Source: Carposina sasakii
Lineage: Eukaryota > Arthropoda > Insecta > Lepidoptera > Carposinidae
Reading direction: 5' to 3'
NCBI GenBank assembly: GCA_014607495.2
Contig: CP053149.1
Location: forward strand, 558,001 to 622,000
DNA: 64,000 nt
Shown: positions 45,539-55,364 of the stretch, one piece after another
Layout of the letters: each line of letters begins with the position of its first letter
Numbering within the stretch: position 1 is the first letter of the stretch
Made by a program: the position numbers and the translations under genes
The notes under the pieces: model-generated
Database searches by the model: none
Told to the model about the DNA's origin: nothing
Seen by the model: only the letters and a program-made list of their open reading frames with translations

Positions 45539-46475
45539 CGCACAGATTATCATCACGGTCACATGTCAGCATGTCATTGGTAATGTCATTCGCAGGCATT
45601 CGCCTAAGTCTGTCATGTGCGTACTTATAGGTTCTATTGGAATTAAGGGCTTTAAGAACATAACGATTACCTTCAAGTACCTCCGATACCCTAAAAGGAC
45701 CTCTATACTTCGGATCAATTAATCGAATTTCGAGTTCACCTGTAGTTACACGAGTTTTTGGCAAACCTGTTGTAAAATAACTGGAATATTCACCTAAAAT
45801 AGTTAAAAGATCTGACTTTTTACAAGAGGGTATATCTGTGTCAACATTACTAAAGTCGTTACTGATACTAGAATCGGTTAAAACGTCACAATTTAAAACT
45901 GTCAAATTATTTTGTTTTGAAATGCTAAAATTATTTGTTGACAAGTCAATAACGAAGCCTTGACTCAATATTTCACGACCTAGCATAATATCACTACGCA
46001 TATACACATCGGGTAAAACATGTAATAAAAGTTCTAAACAATAATCATTAATTTCAACATTACACAGTATTTGCTGGGTGCTGAATACACTGGTTTGACC
46101 AATTCCCGTTAGAGAGACAGTTTTAGCAATTCTTTTACCATTGAAACTTGATGCAACGCTTTCTTTTATTAGTGAACACTCAGCACCCGAATCAAAATGA
46201 AAATCATAAAATCTACCTTGATTATTAAGAGCGCCGGTCGGTGGTAAAGCGGTAAGTGCAACTATCTTTCGTGGATTCAGACGAATTTGACCTCGGCGCA
46301 TCTCGAAGCCTAGGTACTCTACTTTTTCTTTCAGGAATGAGCACTTTTTAGGATTTAACGAAAATCCCTTCCCAGAAAGAACTTCTAATACTACCTTTAG
46401 TCTATCGAAAGCTTCGTCGATGTTACTGGCCACAACTAGCACGTCATCCATGTACACTACAACGTACTTGTTCAC
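45504..46475 (-). CDS. Mosaic pol frame: RT, protease, integrase fragments
   Basis: A 323-codon frame without stops, but with domains out of order. Residues 4-79 are the RT catalytic end with YMDD (8-11) and LNPKKCSFLKEKVEYLGFEM. Residues about 80-180 are an aspartic protease with FDSGAECS (95-97 catalytic) and DIMLGREIL. Residues 223-254 are the stretch that normally precedes RT (GLPKTRVTTGELEIRL). Residues 255-294 are an integrase C-terminus (YRGPFRVSEVLEGNRYVLKA). RT fingers, RNase H and the integrase core are absent. Normal Ty3 order is PR-RT-RH-IN. The pol frame is open upstream past the first ATG and overlaps the gag end near 46484-46500 in another frame. Whether it is translated is unknown. 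Confidence 0.85.
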   Translation of the reverse strand: MNKYVVVYMDDVLVVASNIDEAFDRLKVVLEVLSGKGFSLNPKKCSFLKEKVEYLGFEMRRGQIRLNPRKIVALTALPPTGALNNQGRFYDFHFDSGAECSLIKESVASSFNGKRIAKTVSLTGIGQTSVFSTQQILCNVEINDYCLELLLHVLPDVYMRSDIMLGREILSQGFVIDLSTNNFSISKQNNLTVLNCDVLTDSSISNDFSNVDTDIPSCKKSDLLTILGEYSSYFTTGLPKTRVTTGELEIRLIDPKYRGPFRVSEVLEGNRYVLKALNSNRTYKYAHDRLRRMPANDITNDMLTCDRDDNLCELDGDGPSCSN

Positions 46476-46483
46476 GAGATCGC

Positions 46484-47713
46484 CTAGAGCATGTACGAGG
46501 CTATAGAAGTTTGTCCTATACCAGTCATAGAAACATTGTCATAAATTCGCTTACCACTAAATTTCAAAGCAATCGATTCTTTAACTAAGGAACACTCTGA
46601 ACCTGAGTCGTAAGTAAATGGGAATGACTCGCCAGAGTGACGCAGAGAACCCGAAGGCGCATTCACAATGCACACGTCTACTCGCTTTTCCTTAGCTGGA
46701 CCAGTTCCAGTGCCGCCGCCGGTACCGTTGTTCCCCTCCTTGATTTTCCTCTTCGGGCAGTCGGATGCATAGTGGCCTTGTTCCCGGCAGTTGAAGCAGG
46801 TGATGCGATCGGTTCTCCCTGTAGGTTGGTTGGTCGAGTAATGGTCCCCGTGAAAGGACCTGTGTTTGGACCGGTCATCTTGCTTCTTCGAATTGGCTTT
46901 GTTGCGACATTGAAGAGATTTGTGGCCTAGTTGTCCACAATTAAAGCACTTGATGGTCACAGCAGATCCATTAGGTCGGTTTCTTTTTAGGTCGGGTCCA
47001 TCACGATAAATACTTGATGAATAACTTCTCTTCAGGAACGAGACAGCCTTCAGTTCCTTTTGTAAATGGTTACGCGTCTTGATGTCAGTCGTTATAGCAA
47101 TCCTCTGAACACGTGGCTCTAGTTTTGAAATATGAGCTAAGACAGTGGCTATTGCTATCTGTTCTGTAGTCAGTCCATTCCACCTTGCCATTAAGGATGT
47201 TATGAGGGTAGCGGCGTATGAGGCCAGGCACTCGTTATCTCTCGGTTTCTTGTCGTGCATACTGATGAGAAAGGAAGCAGCAGTTTCAGGACAGTCATAC
47301 CTTGCTACGAAAAGCTCCTTAAAATCGGCCCACGTCATATTAGGAAACGATATTGAAGACAGCCAAGATGATGCTTCGCCCTTGAGTGCGTGGCTTAACG
47401 CGATCATCAGAGAAGATCCATGGCGATGTCGATCTGTGATACACATGTCCGCGGTCGTTATCCAAGCTCGGGCGTCGATGTCTCTTTTCTCTGGGTCAAA
47501 ATCAGGAAGGCGAATAGAGTCCGAAGATGCAGGTAGTTTTATTGCTTGCACCAACGCCAGAAAATTTTGATTTTGTTGCTCGAAGAGAAGACGCCATTTT
47601 TCTTCGCTCGAGTTACTATTTGAAGCACGTGTTTCATGTGGGTGATCCGGGTTGCATCCCACTTCTGATGACGTAGATGGGTCGAGTGGCGTGCCGTTAG
47701 GTGTGTCCGACAT
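46484..47713 (-). CDS. Gag polyprotein with two zinc knuckles and protease start
   Basis: 409 residues from the ATG reading MSDTPNGTPLDPSTS. The frame extends 14 codons further up, but that upstream ATG lies inside the LTR without support. About residues 80-220 are a retrotransposon capsid domain (ALSHALKGEASSWLSSI, WADFKELFVARYD). Two CX2CX4HX4C knuckles follow (CFNCGQLGHKSLQC, CFNCREQGHYASDC) for RNA binding. Near the C-terminus TYDSGSECSLV is a protease active-site start; this protease is cut off after GIGQTSIAS, where sequence jumps to an RT segment in another frame. The first 15 codons lie in the 5' LTR. It would form the cytoplasmic particle and bind element RNA. Confidence 0.88.
   Translation of the reverse strand: MSDTPNGTPLDPSTSSEVGCNPDHPHETRASNSNSSEEKWRLLFEQQNQNFLALVQAIKLPASSDSIRLPDFDPEKRDIDARAWITTADMCITDRHRHGSSLMIALSHALKGEASSWLSSISFPNMTWADFKELFVARYDCPETAASFLISMHDKKPRDNECLASYAATLITSLMARWNGLTTEQIAIATVLAHISKLEPRVQRIAITTDIKTRNHLQKELKAVSFLKRSYSSSIYRDGPDLKRNRPNGSAVTIKCFNCGQLGHKSLQCRNKANSKKQDDRSKHRSFHGDHYSTNQPTGRTDRITCFNCREQGHYASDCPKRKIKEGNNGTGGGTGTGPAKEKRVDVCIVNAPSGSLRHSGESFPFTYDSGSECSLVKESIALKFSGKRIYDNVSMTGIGQTSIASYML
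47656..47668 (-). other. Candidate primer-binding site (tRNA-Leu type)
   Basis: Directly inside the 5' LTR the minus strand reads TCAGAAGTGGGAT. This is complementary to the ATCCCACTTCTGA near the 3' end of insect tRNA-Leu (from memory). It starts about 5 nt inside the usual TGG position. It lies within the gag coding frame. Moderately supported. Confidence 0.5.
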
Positions 47714-48098
47714 CTTCCAAAATCCGAAATAAAGAATGCGGCGTGTAGTAAACAAGCTTAATTAGGAATCACAAACACTTTCACTGTATCTACGCACAAG
47801 ATTACTAGGATTCTAGCGGATAACGTAGAAACGTGGTAAGTACAAGACAGAGGCTGATTAGCACCCGTGCTTCGCTCCAGACGCAACAAAAAGAACAGCA
47901 TACCCTCCGGCCCAATACAAACGACCCGGTAGTCGTTGTAAATCTACAGTGGCGCCCTCTCAGTACTCTGTCTTGTCTTTACCCAAGTGACAGCTGTCCT
48001 CCAGTCAGTGATAGCTGTCGACTTGACGTTTCTAACTTCAACGATTGAAAATAGATGGCGTTGGAGATCCGACTGTAGGATATGACATCTTGATCTCC

Positions 48099-48102
<4 letters not shown>
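47669..48102 (-). repeat. 5' LTR
   Basis: 434 bp; appears identical to the 3' LTR. It holds the gag ATG (47713-47711), so the first 15 gag codons are LTR sequence. It is preceded by the (TA)n run at 48103-48158. Confidence 0.93.
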
Positions 48103-48149
<47 letters not shown>

Positions 48150-48158
48150 ATATATTAC
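48103..48158. repeat. (TA)n microsatellite, right flank of LTR element
   Basis: Interrupted TA run (one TTTA interruption near 48135) continuing the target microsatellite of 44084-44107. Confidence 0.9.
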
Positions 48159-48783
48159 AAGTTTATATTAAGCTTTAAATAAGGAATTCAATTTTACCTA
48201 CTAAAAATTATGATGGTTTCTAACTTTGAACACTTTACGGAGAAGCTCTTTTTTATTTTCCTCAGTCTAGTTAAAAGAAACATATAAAACACTTTATGTA
48301 ATCTGGCAGTCGCAGATTAACATTAACTATCGCTTCTCCTCCACATCCTTCCTCCATGGCGTCAGTAAACTGCGTTGCCATAAAGTAAGGAAGATGGATG
48401 GCGGCGCTATAACGCGATTATAAATATTAATTACGGTGGAAACAAAACAGACACAATCAGCTAAGTGGGGAAGGAACCAAGGTCGGGAGGCTGGAGACTG
48501 GACAGTGTTGGACTAGTTACAAAAACTTATACAGGCAAATACTGAAATGATGAACAAGAAAAGGTTAATTACAGGGTGTGGGTGATAGCCAGGCAAATAT
48601 TGAAATGCTGAACATGAAATGTTGAGTTATGATGAAATTGCTTATTAATTTAACCATCTGTAATTTTTTCATCAATGTAACGTTTTCTCTGTAAGCAACG
48701 GTATTAAATAGCGTTCATTCATATTGATTTATAACAAACCTTGGTCTAAAGCAGTGTTATATGGTAGAGGAAATAATTTTGTA
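48159..48783. other. Intronic DNA, nothing recognised
   Basis: Two GGCAAATACTGAAATG-like words (48535 and 48590) form a small local duplication. No exon. Confidence 0.4.
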
Positions 48784-49019
48784 TACAGGGTATTTTTTTG
48801 TGCCAAACGTATACAAGAGGTACGTATTCTGCACATCAAATAAAGTTAGTTTATGAAAATAAAAATGCTGGGAAACGAGTTTAATTTTTGGGGTCAATTT
48901 TTTTTATTGAATCGGTAGCAAGCAATGTACCTAATACATATTGACGCTACGAAACGTACGAAAATGGGGCAAGCGAAACCGAATGCCGGGGCATGTCTGC
49001 CTTATGTTGTAAACCTCAT

Positions 49020-49615
49020 GTTTATCATCATCATTTACAGCCCTGAGAAGTCCACTGTTGGACATAGGCCTCCCCTAACAACCTCCACTCCGACCGGTCG
49101 GAAGCAGCCTGCATCCAACCGACGCCCGCGACCTAGCTTGGCCAGGTCGTCCGTCCACCTCGCGGGTGGCCTTCCAACGCTGCATTTGCCGATACGTGGT
49201 ATCAACTCTAGAACTTTCCGACTCCATCGGCCATCAGTTCTTCGAGCTATGTGCCCTGCCCATTGCCACTTCAGCTTGCTGGACCGTTGAGCAATGTCAA
49301 TGATCTTTGTACGTCTGCGGATCTCCTCATTTCTGATTCGATCACGCAGAGAGATCCCAAGCATAGCTCTCTCCATCGCTCGCTGTGCGATCCTGAGCTT
49401 CTTTATGAGGCACATAGTTAGAGACCACGTACTGGTTGAATACCTTCGTCTTTAAGGACTGGGGTATCTTGGACACAAATAAGCTTAGTAGCTTCACGAA
49501 CGCTGCCCAGCCGAGTTGGATTCGCCGATTTACCTCCTTCTCAAAGTTGGACTTACCTAGTTTGACCGTCTGTCGCAGGTAAACATATTCGTCAACAACT
49601 TCGAGCATCCCAACT
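49020..49615 (-). pseudogene. LINE reverse transcriptase tail in composite unit 1
   Basis: Two minus-strand frames joined by a frameshift near 49415. The first has LEVVDEYVYLRQTVKLGKSN and EVNRRIQLGWAAF. The second has LRIAQRAMERAMLGISLRDR, KLKWQWAGHIARRTDGRWSR and SVGRPPARWTDDLAK. These are the conserved C-terminal part of an RTE-like LINE polymerase, abundant in Lepidoptera. The 3' end runs into (TGA)n at 49022-49036. The same fragment lies in unit 2, so it was present before duplication. Confidence 0.85.
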
Positions 49616-50135
49616 AGACATAAACTTACGAACGTTAATTACCTACCTACTTAAAATGGCTAGGTATGTACCTACACTTACCTAATGCTGCTGCACTTTT
49701 GTGTCCTCTGTTAGAAGCCACTAATCATCACAAAGACCTTCTACACAGAAAGTTTCACAGAAGTTACAACTTCCATTTGAATACACTCATGTGTATTCAC
49801 AATTACTAACTAAAGAACATTATCACTATCACCTGCTATCACCACTATCACTCAAATCTTAGAGAAAACCGGTTCCTTTGTTACTTTCAGTGCTTCTGTA
49901 TTTCCGTAACCAGTACAGCAAAACAAATAATAACTAAAAACACACATACTACATTACTATAAAATAAGCAAATTACAAAATTAATGTTATTGCACTTGTT
50001 ACTACTTATTTCGCAAAAAAAATGGATATGCATGCGCGCATCTCCTGTGACGCACAGACCGGAACTGAATTTTAAAAATAATTATTTCTTCAAGCCACAG
50101 ACTACATAGAGAACTAGCTTTAAGGCAAGGACACA

Positions 50136-51198
50136 GCGCACGTGGGCTAGGGGCTAGGAAGGAAAAAAAATGAGAATTATGGATTGAAGTTTGCAAATCA
50201 CGTCAATTTTTTTTCTGTGTACTCATTTTATCAAAACAAACAACTTTTATTTGAAAAACTTTTCTTAAAAAAATATTGTTTTTTTTTGTATGGAGAAAAA
50301 GTAAAAACTGTAAATATCGAAAGCAGTGGCGGTTAGTTAGGGTTAAAGTAGATCTCTTCTATGATTTCCACTAGCCGCTATAGCCAATATTTGATAAAGT
50401 CGATACTCCCCGTACATTTAGTATGGGGAACTTCTAAATCCTGTTGAGGGCAAGGCGGTGGATTTATTAAGTAGACTCCCAGGCATGACATGTCAGCCGT
50501 TACCTTTTCTATAACTCTCACTAACCGCCATGACAGCTAACATTACATTTTAATGGATACTTCCCATACAACATTTATTATTAGGGAACTATTAAGTCTT
50601 GTCAAGGCCAAGGAGGCAGACTTATTACAGAGACTCCAAGGCACCAAATATCAGCCGTCATCTCTTCTATGACTTCCACTAGCCACCATAGCCAACATTT
50701 GCTGAAGTCGATACTTTTCATACATTTAGTATGGGAAATTTCCTGTGGGACTCCTGTGGAGGTCAAGGCGGACGACTTATTAAGTAGACTCCAAAGCATA
50801 AAGTATTAGCCGTCATCTTTTCTAACACGCCCACTAACCACAACAGCTAACAAAAGATTGAAGTCAATGGTCCCCATACATTTTGTATGGCGATGTTCTA
50901 GGTCACGTGAAGCCCAAGGCGGCAGACTTACAACATAAATTCCCAGGCATGAAATGTCGGCCGTTAACTCTACTTTAACCCTTATAAACCGCCACTGCTA
51001 ACACTTTTACCCCTTTCGATATTTACAGTTTTTACTTTATCTTCATACAAAAAAAAATCAATCTTTTTTTAAAGTTTGAAAATGAACTTTTTTAGAAAAG
51101 TTTTTCAAATAAAAGTTGTTTGTTTTGATAAAATGAGTACACAGAAAAAAATTCGATTCGTAATTCCCATTTTTTCAATCCTAGCCCACTGTGCAGCG
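50136..51198. repeat. Inverted-repeat block with four about 154-bp tandem units (unit 1)
   Basis: The left arm (50136-50356) and right arm (about 50970-51198) are inverted copies (GTGGGCTAG...GAGAATTATGG against AATTCCCATT...CTAGCCCAC; CAAACAACTTTTATTTGAAA against TTTCAAATAAAAGTTGTTTG). Between them four related units start at about 50371, 50521, 50679 and 50833 (150-158 bp each), each opening CTARCCRC and containing AAGGCGG or AAGGAGG. Three carry a CATACATTTAGTATG-like hairpin. It is non-coding and probably an older foldback element captured in the composite. Confidence 0.75.
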
Positions 51199-52790
51199 GC
51201 GCCCACAAAAATTCATCCAACTAGGTTTGTGTTTACTCGATTTAGTATTTTAGGACATTATCAATATTAAAGATTGTGCAAGGAATTGCATTTCAGAAGT
51301 CTTTTGATTGCTTAAAGTGCTGTGTGTGTACTCACGAAGAGCCAACGCTGCATTTCCTTCGATTATACTGTAGCAATACACAGACCGTGTGGTGTGCCAT
51401 GTGACTTGTCGATTTTAGAAGGTTGAAGAAGTTTTTGATTATTGTGATCAAGGATTTTGATTGTGTTATTCAAATTTCAATCGCATTCATTCATTGAAAA
51501 CAAAGTACGGACAAGCTAAATACCTAAAGTACCATTACATACTACATACTACCAAAGGTTTCCTCAAAAAATACAAGTGTAGCTTATAATAATCATGGAG
51601 TATTGTAATAAATAATTAAACTTTACTTACATTTGTCGGTTTTGTTTTATTCTAGGTTTCGTGTTGTTGTTTGTTATTTTATTACTAGAGAGAGTACCTA
51701 AGTAGCCTGTATTTAGGTATCTACCTACGCGCTGGTACGGTGTGTCTTTAGCATAACAGCTATTTTTAAATAGAATGTGATTGAAGCTTGAGTAGGTACC
51801 TAAACGAACCATATCTTAACTAATGTATTGAACATTAGTCTCGACTCTCGGTAAATGTGCGAGAGAGGGCGCGCGCGCGATGCTTGTCGGCTCGTCAAAG
51901 GTGTTTAAAGGATACCGCTCGAGTTCGCGTACAGGTTCAAGGGCGGGCAGCGTTACACGTGCCACTGTCTAGCGTAGTAGCGTTCGGATTTCGATACCTA
52001 AATGCTAAAACAGACGAATTTCTTTCTGTTGTTACGTTAATTTTGACAATGGTGTTTAATTAATTTTCCGTAATTTATGTTATGTGTGACTTCGTCATTT
52101 TATTAAACTTGAAGAAGTTATTGATGAAGAAGTTTGTGATTCGTGATTTTTGCCCTAGAAAAGGTACCTACTTACTTACTCGATTGTCACTTAGCTTAGT
52201 TAGCTCGAAAGAGCCTAAATTAACGATGTTTCCAGGTTATCGCGTAGGTAGTCAATAGTACCTACTACTATTATTAATAATTTACACTGTACGTACTGTA
52301 GTTTCAAGTTAGTCTGCCTATCTAGCTAGGTTATTCCTGATGTTATGATGATTAGTAACACTGGAAACTAGAGAAGTTTCGATCGATAGCCGGCAAGAAC
52401 CCGACCGGGCAATCAGCTGATCGCTAACAAACCACGTTCCTGTCATACCTAGTAGGTATTGTGCACCATCTCTCATTTGTGTGTCCTCGAACTTTTCCAC
52501 TAAGAATACGATCGTAAATGTAGGTAGGTACCTACTTAATTAATAATAAGAACTAACTTTTTTGTGTTAGTAACAAAGTAGTAGTTTTGTCTTAGCTGGA
52601 TTTTTCGTGTTGGTTGTTGCTGCCAGTGTAGCCTAGTGTAGGTTTCTAGGTTAGCCTAGTGTGCTTCGCGCGAGAACTACTCGTAGCATTACCCACCGCG
52701 CGCTGTAACTTTTGTCTTGGATTTTTGATAGGAAATGTTTGGAATTTAATTAACGTTTCTTCGGGAAAGTTGTTTGTTAGTCATGCCTAC
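51199..52790. other. Unassigned cargo of composite unit 1
   Basis: No repeat in the window other than unit 2 (55365-56975) matches it. It has CpG-rich patches (51862-51990 with GCGCGCGCGCGATG; 52660-52710). Frames at 51857-52063 share a peptide tail with unit 2 but no known domain. It may be captured host DNA, for example a promoter or first exon region. Function unknown. Confidence 0.4.
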
Positions 52791-53189
52791 ATGCATTTCT
52801 GCCAAAAAATGCAACTTGATAAGTAGACTTTAGACCTCAATATCTTGGAAACCAGACACTTCCCAGGTATGCTTCCATGGAGAAAAATGTTCGTGATGAT
52901 GAGGAGAATGCGTGGTATTCAAAAACGTTGACGACCAAAAAATACCCTGTATACAGGGTATTTTTTTGTGCCAAACGTATACAAGAGGTACGTATTCTGC
53001 ACATCAAATAAAGCTAGTTTATGAAAATAAAAATGCTGGGAAACGAGTTTAATTTTTGGGGTGCATTTTTTTTATTGAATCGGTAGCAAGCAATGTACCT
53101 AATACATATTGACGCTACGAAACGTACGAAAATGGGGCAAGCGAAACCGCATGCCGAGGCATGTCTGCCTTATGTTGTAAACATAAACT

Positions 53190-53785
53190 TCATCATCATC
53201 ATCATTTACAGCCCTGAGAAATCCACTGTTGGACATAGACCTCCCCTAACAACCTCCATTCCGACCGGTCGGAAGCAGCCTGCATCCAACCGACGCCCGC
53301 GAGCTTGGCCAGGTCGTCCGTCCACCTTGCGGGTGGCCTTCCCACGCTGCGTTTGCCGATACGTGGTATCAACTCTAGAACTTTCCGACTCCATCGGCCA
53401 TCAGTTCTTCGAGCTATGTGCCCTGCCCATTGCCACTTCAGCTTGCTGGACGGTTGAGCAATGTCGGTGATCTTTGTACGTCTGCGGATCTCCTCATTTC
53501 TGATTCGATCACGGAGAGAGATCCCAAGCATAGCTCTCTCCATCGCTCGCTGTGCGATCCTGAGCTTCTTTATGAGGCACATAGTTAGAGACCACGCACT
53601 GGTTGAATACCTTCGTCTTTAAGGACTGGGGTATCTTGGACACAAATAAGCTTAGTAGCTTCCCGAACGCTGCCCAGCCGAGTTGGATTCGCCGATTTAC
53701 CTCCTTCTCAAAGTTGGACTTACCTAGTTTGACCGTCTGTCGCAGGTAAACATACTCGTCAACAACTTCGAGCATCCCAACCAGA
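53190..53785 (-). pseudogene. LINE reverse transcriptase tail in composite unit 2
   Basis: Counterpart of 49020-49615, with the same frameshift position near 53582 and (TGA)n end. Its C-terminal frame continues with GVGWMQAASDRSEW and YVQQWI, closer to an intact LINE tail than unit 1. Confidence 0.85.
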
Positions 53786-54299
53786 CATAACTTACCAACG
53801 TTAATTACCTACCTACTTAAAATGGCTAGGTATGTACCTACACTTACCTAATGCTGCTGCACTTTTGTGTCCTGTGTTAGAAGCCACTAATCATCACAAA
53901 GACCTTCTACACAGAAAGTTTCACAGAATTTAGAACTTCCATTTGAATACACTCGTGTGTATTCACAATTACTAACTAAAGAACATTATCACTATCACCT
54001 GCTTTCACTACTATCACTCAAATCTTAGAGAAAACCGGTTCCTTTGTTACTTTCAGTGCTTCTGTATTTCCGTAACCAGTACAGCAAAACAAATAATAAC
54101 ATAAAAACACACATACTATTACTATAAAATAAGCAAATTACAAAGTTAATGTTATTGTATTTATTACTACTTATTTCGCAAAAAAAAATGGATATGCATG
54201 CGCGCATCTCCTGTGACGCACAGACCGGAACTGAATTTTAAAAATAATTATTTGTTCAAGGCACAGACTACATAGAGAACTAGTTTCAAGACAAGGACA

Positions 54300-55364
54300 C
54301 AACGCACGGGGGCTAGGGGCTAAGATTGAAAAAAATGAGAATTATGGATTGAAGTTTGCAAATCACGTCAATTTTTTTTCTGTGTACTCATTTTATCAAA
54401 ACAAACAACTTTTATTTGAAAAACTTTTTAAAAAAAAAAATGTTTTTTTTTTGTATGGAGAAAAAGTAAAAACTGTAAATATCGAAAGGGGTAAAAGTGT
54501 TAGCAGTGGCGGTTAGTTAGGGTTAAAGTAGATCTCTTCTATGACTTCCACTAGCCGCTATAGCCAATATTTGATAAAGTCGATACTCCCCATACATTTA
54601 GTATGGGGAACTTCTAAATCCTGTTGAGGGCAAGGCGGTGGACTTATTAAGTAGACTCCCAGGCACGACATGTCAGCCGTCACTTTTTCTATAACTCTCA
54701 CTAACCGCCATGACAGCTAACATTACATTTTAATGGATGCTTCCCATACAACATTTATTATTGGGGAACTATTAAGTCCTGTCAAGGCCAAGGCGGCAGA
54801 CTTATTACAGAGACTGCAAGGCACCAAATATCAGCCGTCATCTCTTCCATGACTTCCACTAGCCGCCATAGCCAACATTTGCTGAAGTCGATACTTTTCA
54901 TACATTTAGTATGGGAAATTTCCTGTGGGACTCCTGTGGACGTCAAGGCGGACGACTTATTAAGTAGACTCCAAAGCATAAAATATTTGCCGTCATCTTT
55001 TCTAACACGCCCACTAACCACAACAGCTAACAAAAGATTGAAGTCAATGGTCCCCATACATTTTGTATGGCGATGTTCTAGGTCACGTGAAGCCCAAGGC
55101 GGCAGACTTACAACATAAATTCAAGGCATGAAATGTCGGCCGTCAACTCTACTTTACCCCTTATAAACCGCCACTGCTAACACTTTTACCCCATACAAAA
55201 AAAATTCAATCTTTTTTAAAGTTTGAAAATGAACTTTTTTAGAAAAGTTTTTCAAATAAAAGTTGTTTGTTTTGATAAAATGAGTACACAGAAAAAAATT
55301 CGATGCGATTCGCACACTTCGATCTGTAATTCCCATTTTTTCAATCCTAGCCCACTGTGCAGCG
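54300..55364. repeat. Inverted-repeat block with tandem units (unit 2)
   Basis: Counterpart of 50136-51198. Here the left arm keeps GGGGTAAAAGTGTTAGC (about 54488), which unit 1 has lost. The right arm lacks the TTTCGATATTTACAGTTTTT segment that unit 1 keeps. The two copies have thus lost different arm pieces. Confidence 0.75.

Larger units (their letters stand above)
44108..48102 (-). mobile_element. Non-autonomous Ty3-like LTR retrotransposon with mosaic pol
   Basis: A 3995-bp element on the minus strand, bounded by two 434-bp direct repeats that appear identical (47669-48102 is the 5' LTR, 44108-44541 the 3' LTR). In sense orientation the LTRs begin TGTCGG and end GTCA. The order is: 5' LTR, candidate primer-binding site, gag with two zinc knuckles and a protease start, a scrambled pol frame, a hairpin-rich 3' region, 3' LTR. 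RNase H and most of RT and integrase are missing, so movement would need enzymes from a relative. Identical LTRs and open frames point to recent insertion. No envelope gene is seen. Confidence 0.93.
48784..52951. mobile_element. 4.17-kb composite element with MITE-B ends, unit 1
   Basis: The left end TACAGGGTATTTTTTTGTGC with TGCTGGGAAACGAG, and the right end AGACACTTCCCAGGTATGCT, AACGTTGACGACC and CCCTGTA, are those of MITE-B. TA precedes it at 48782-48783. Inside: a LINE polymerase tail (49020-49615), about 500 bp of unknown sequence, an inverted-repeat block with tandem units (50136-51198), and about 1.6 kb of unassigned cargo (51199-52790). No transposase is present, so it is non-autonomous. 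Unit 2 follows head to tail. Confidence 0.88.

Noticed and set aside
46637..47570. Plus-strand frames of 97 and 141 codons in the LTR element
   Set aside because: Shadows of gag, whose zinc knuckles and capsid motifs fix the minus strand as coding.
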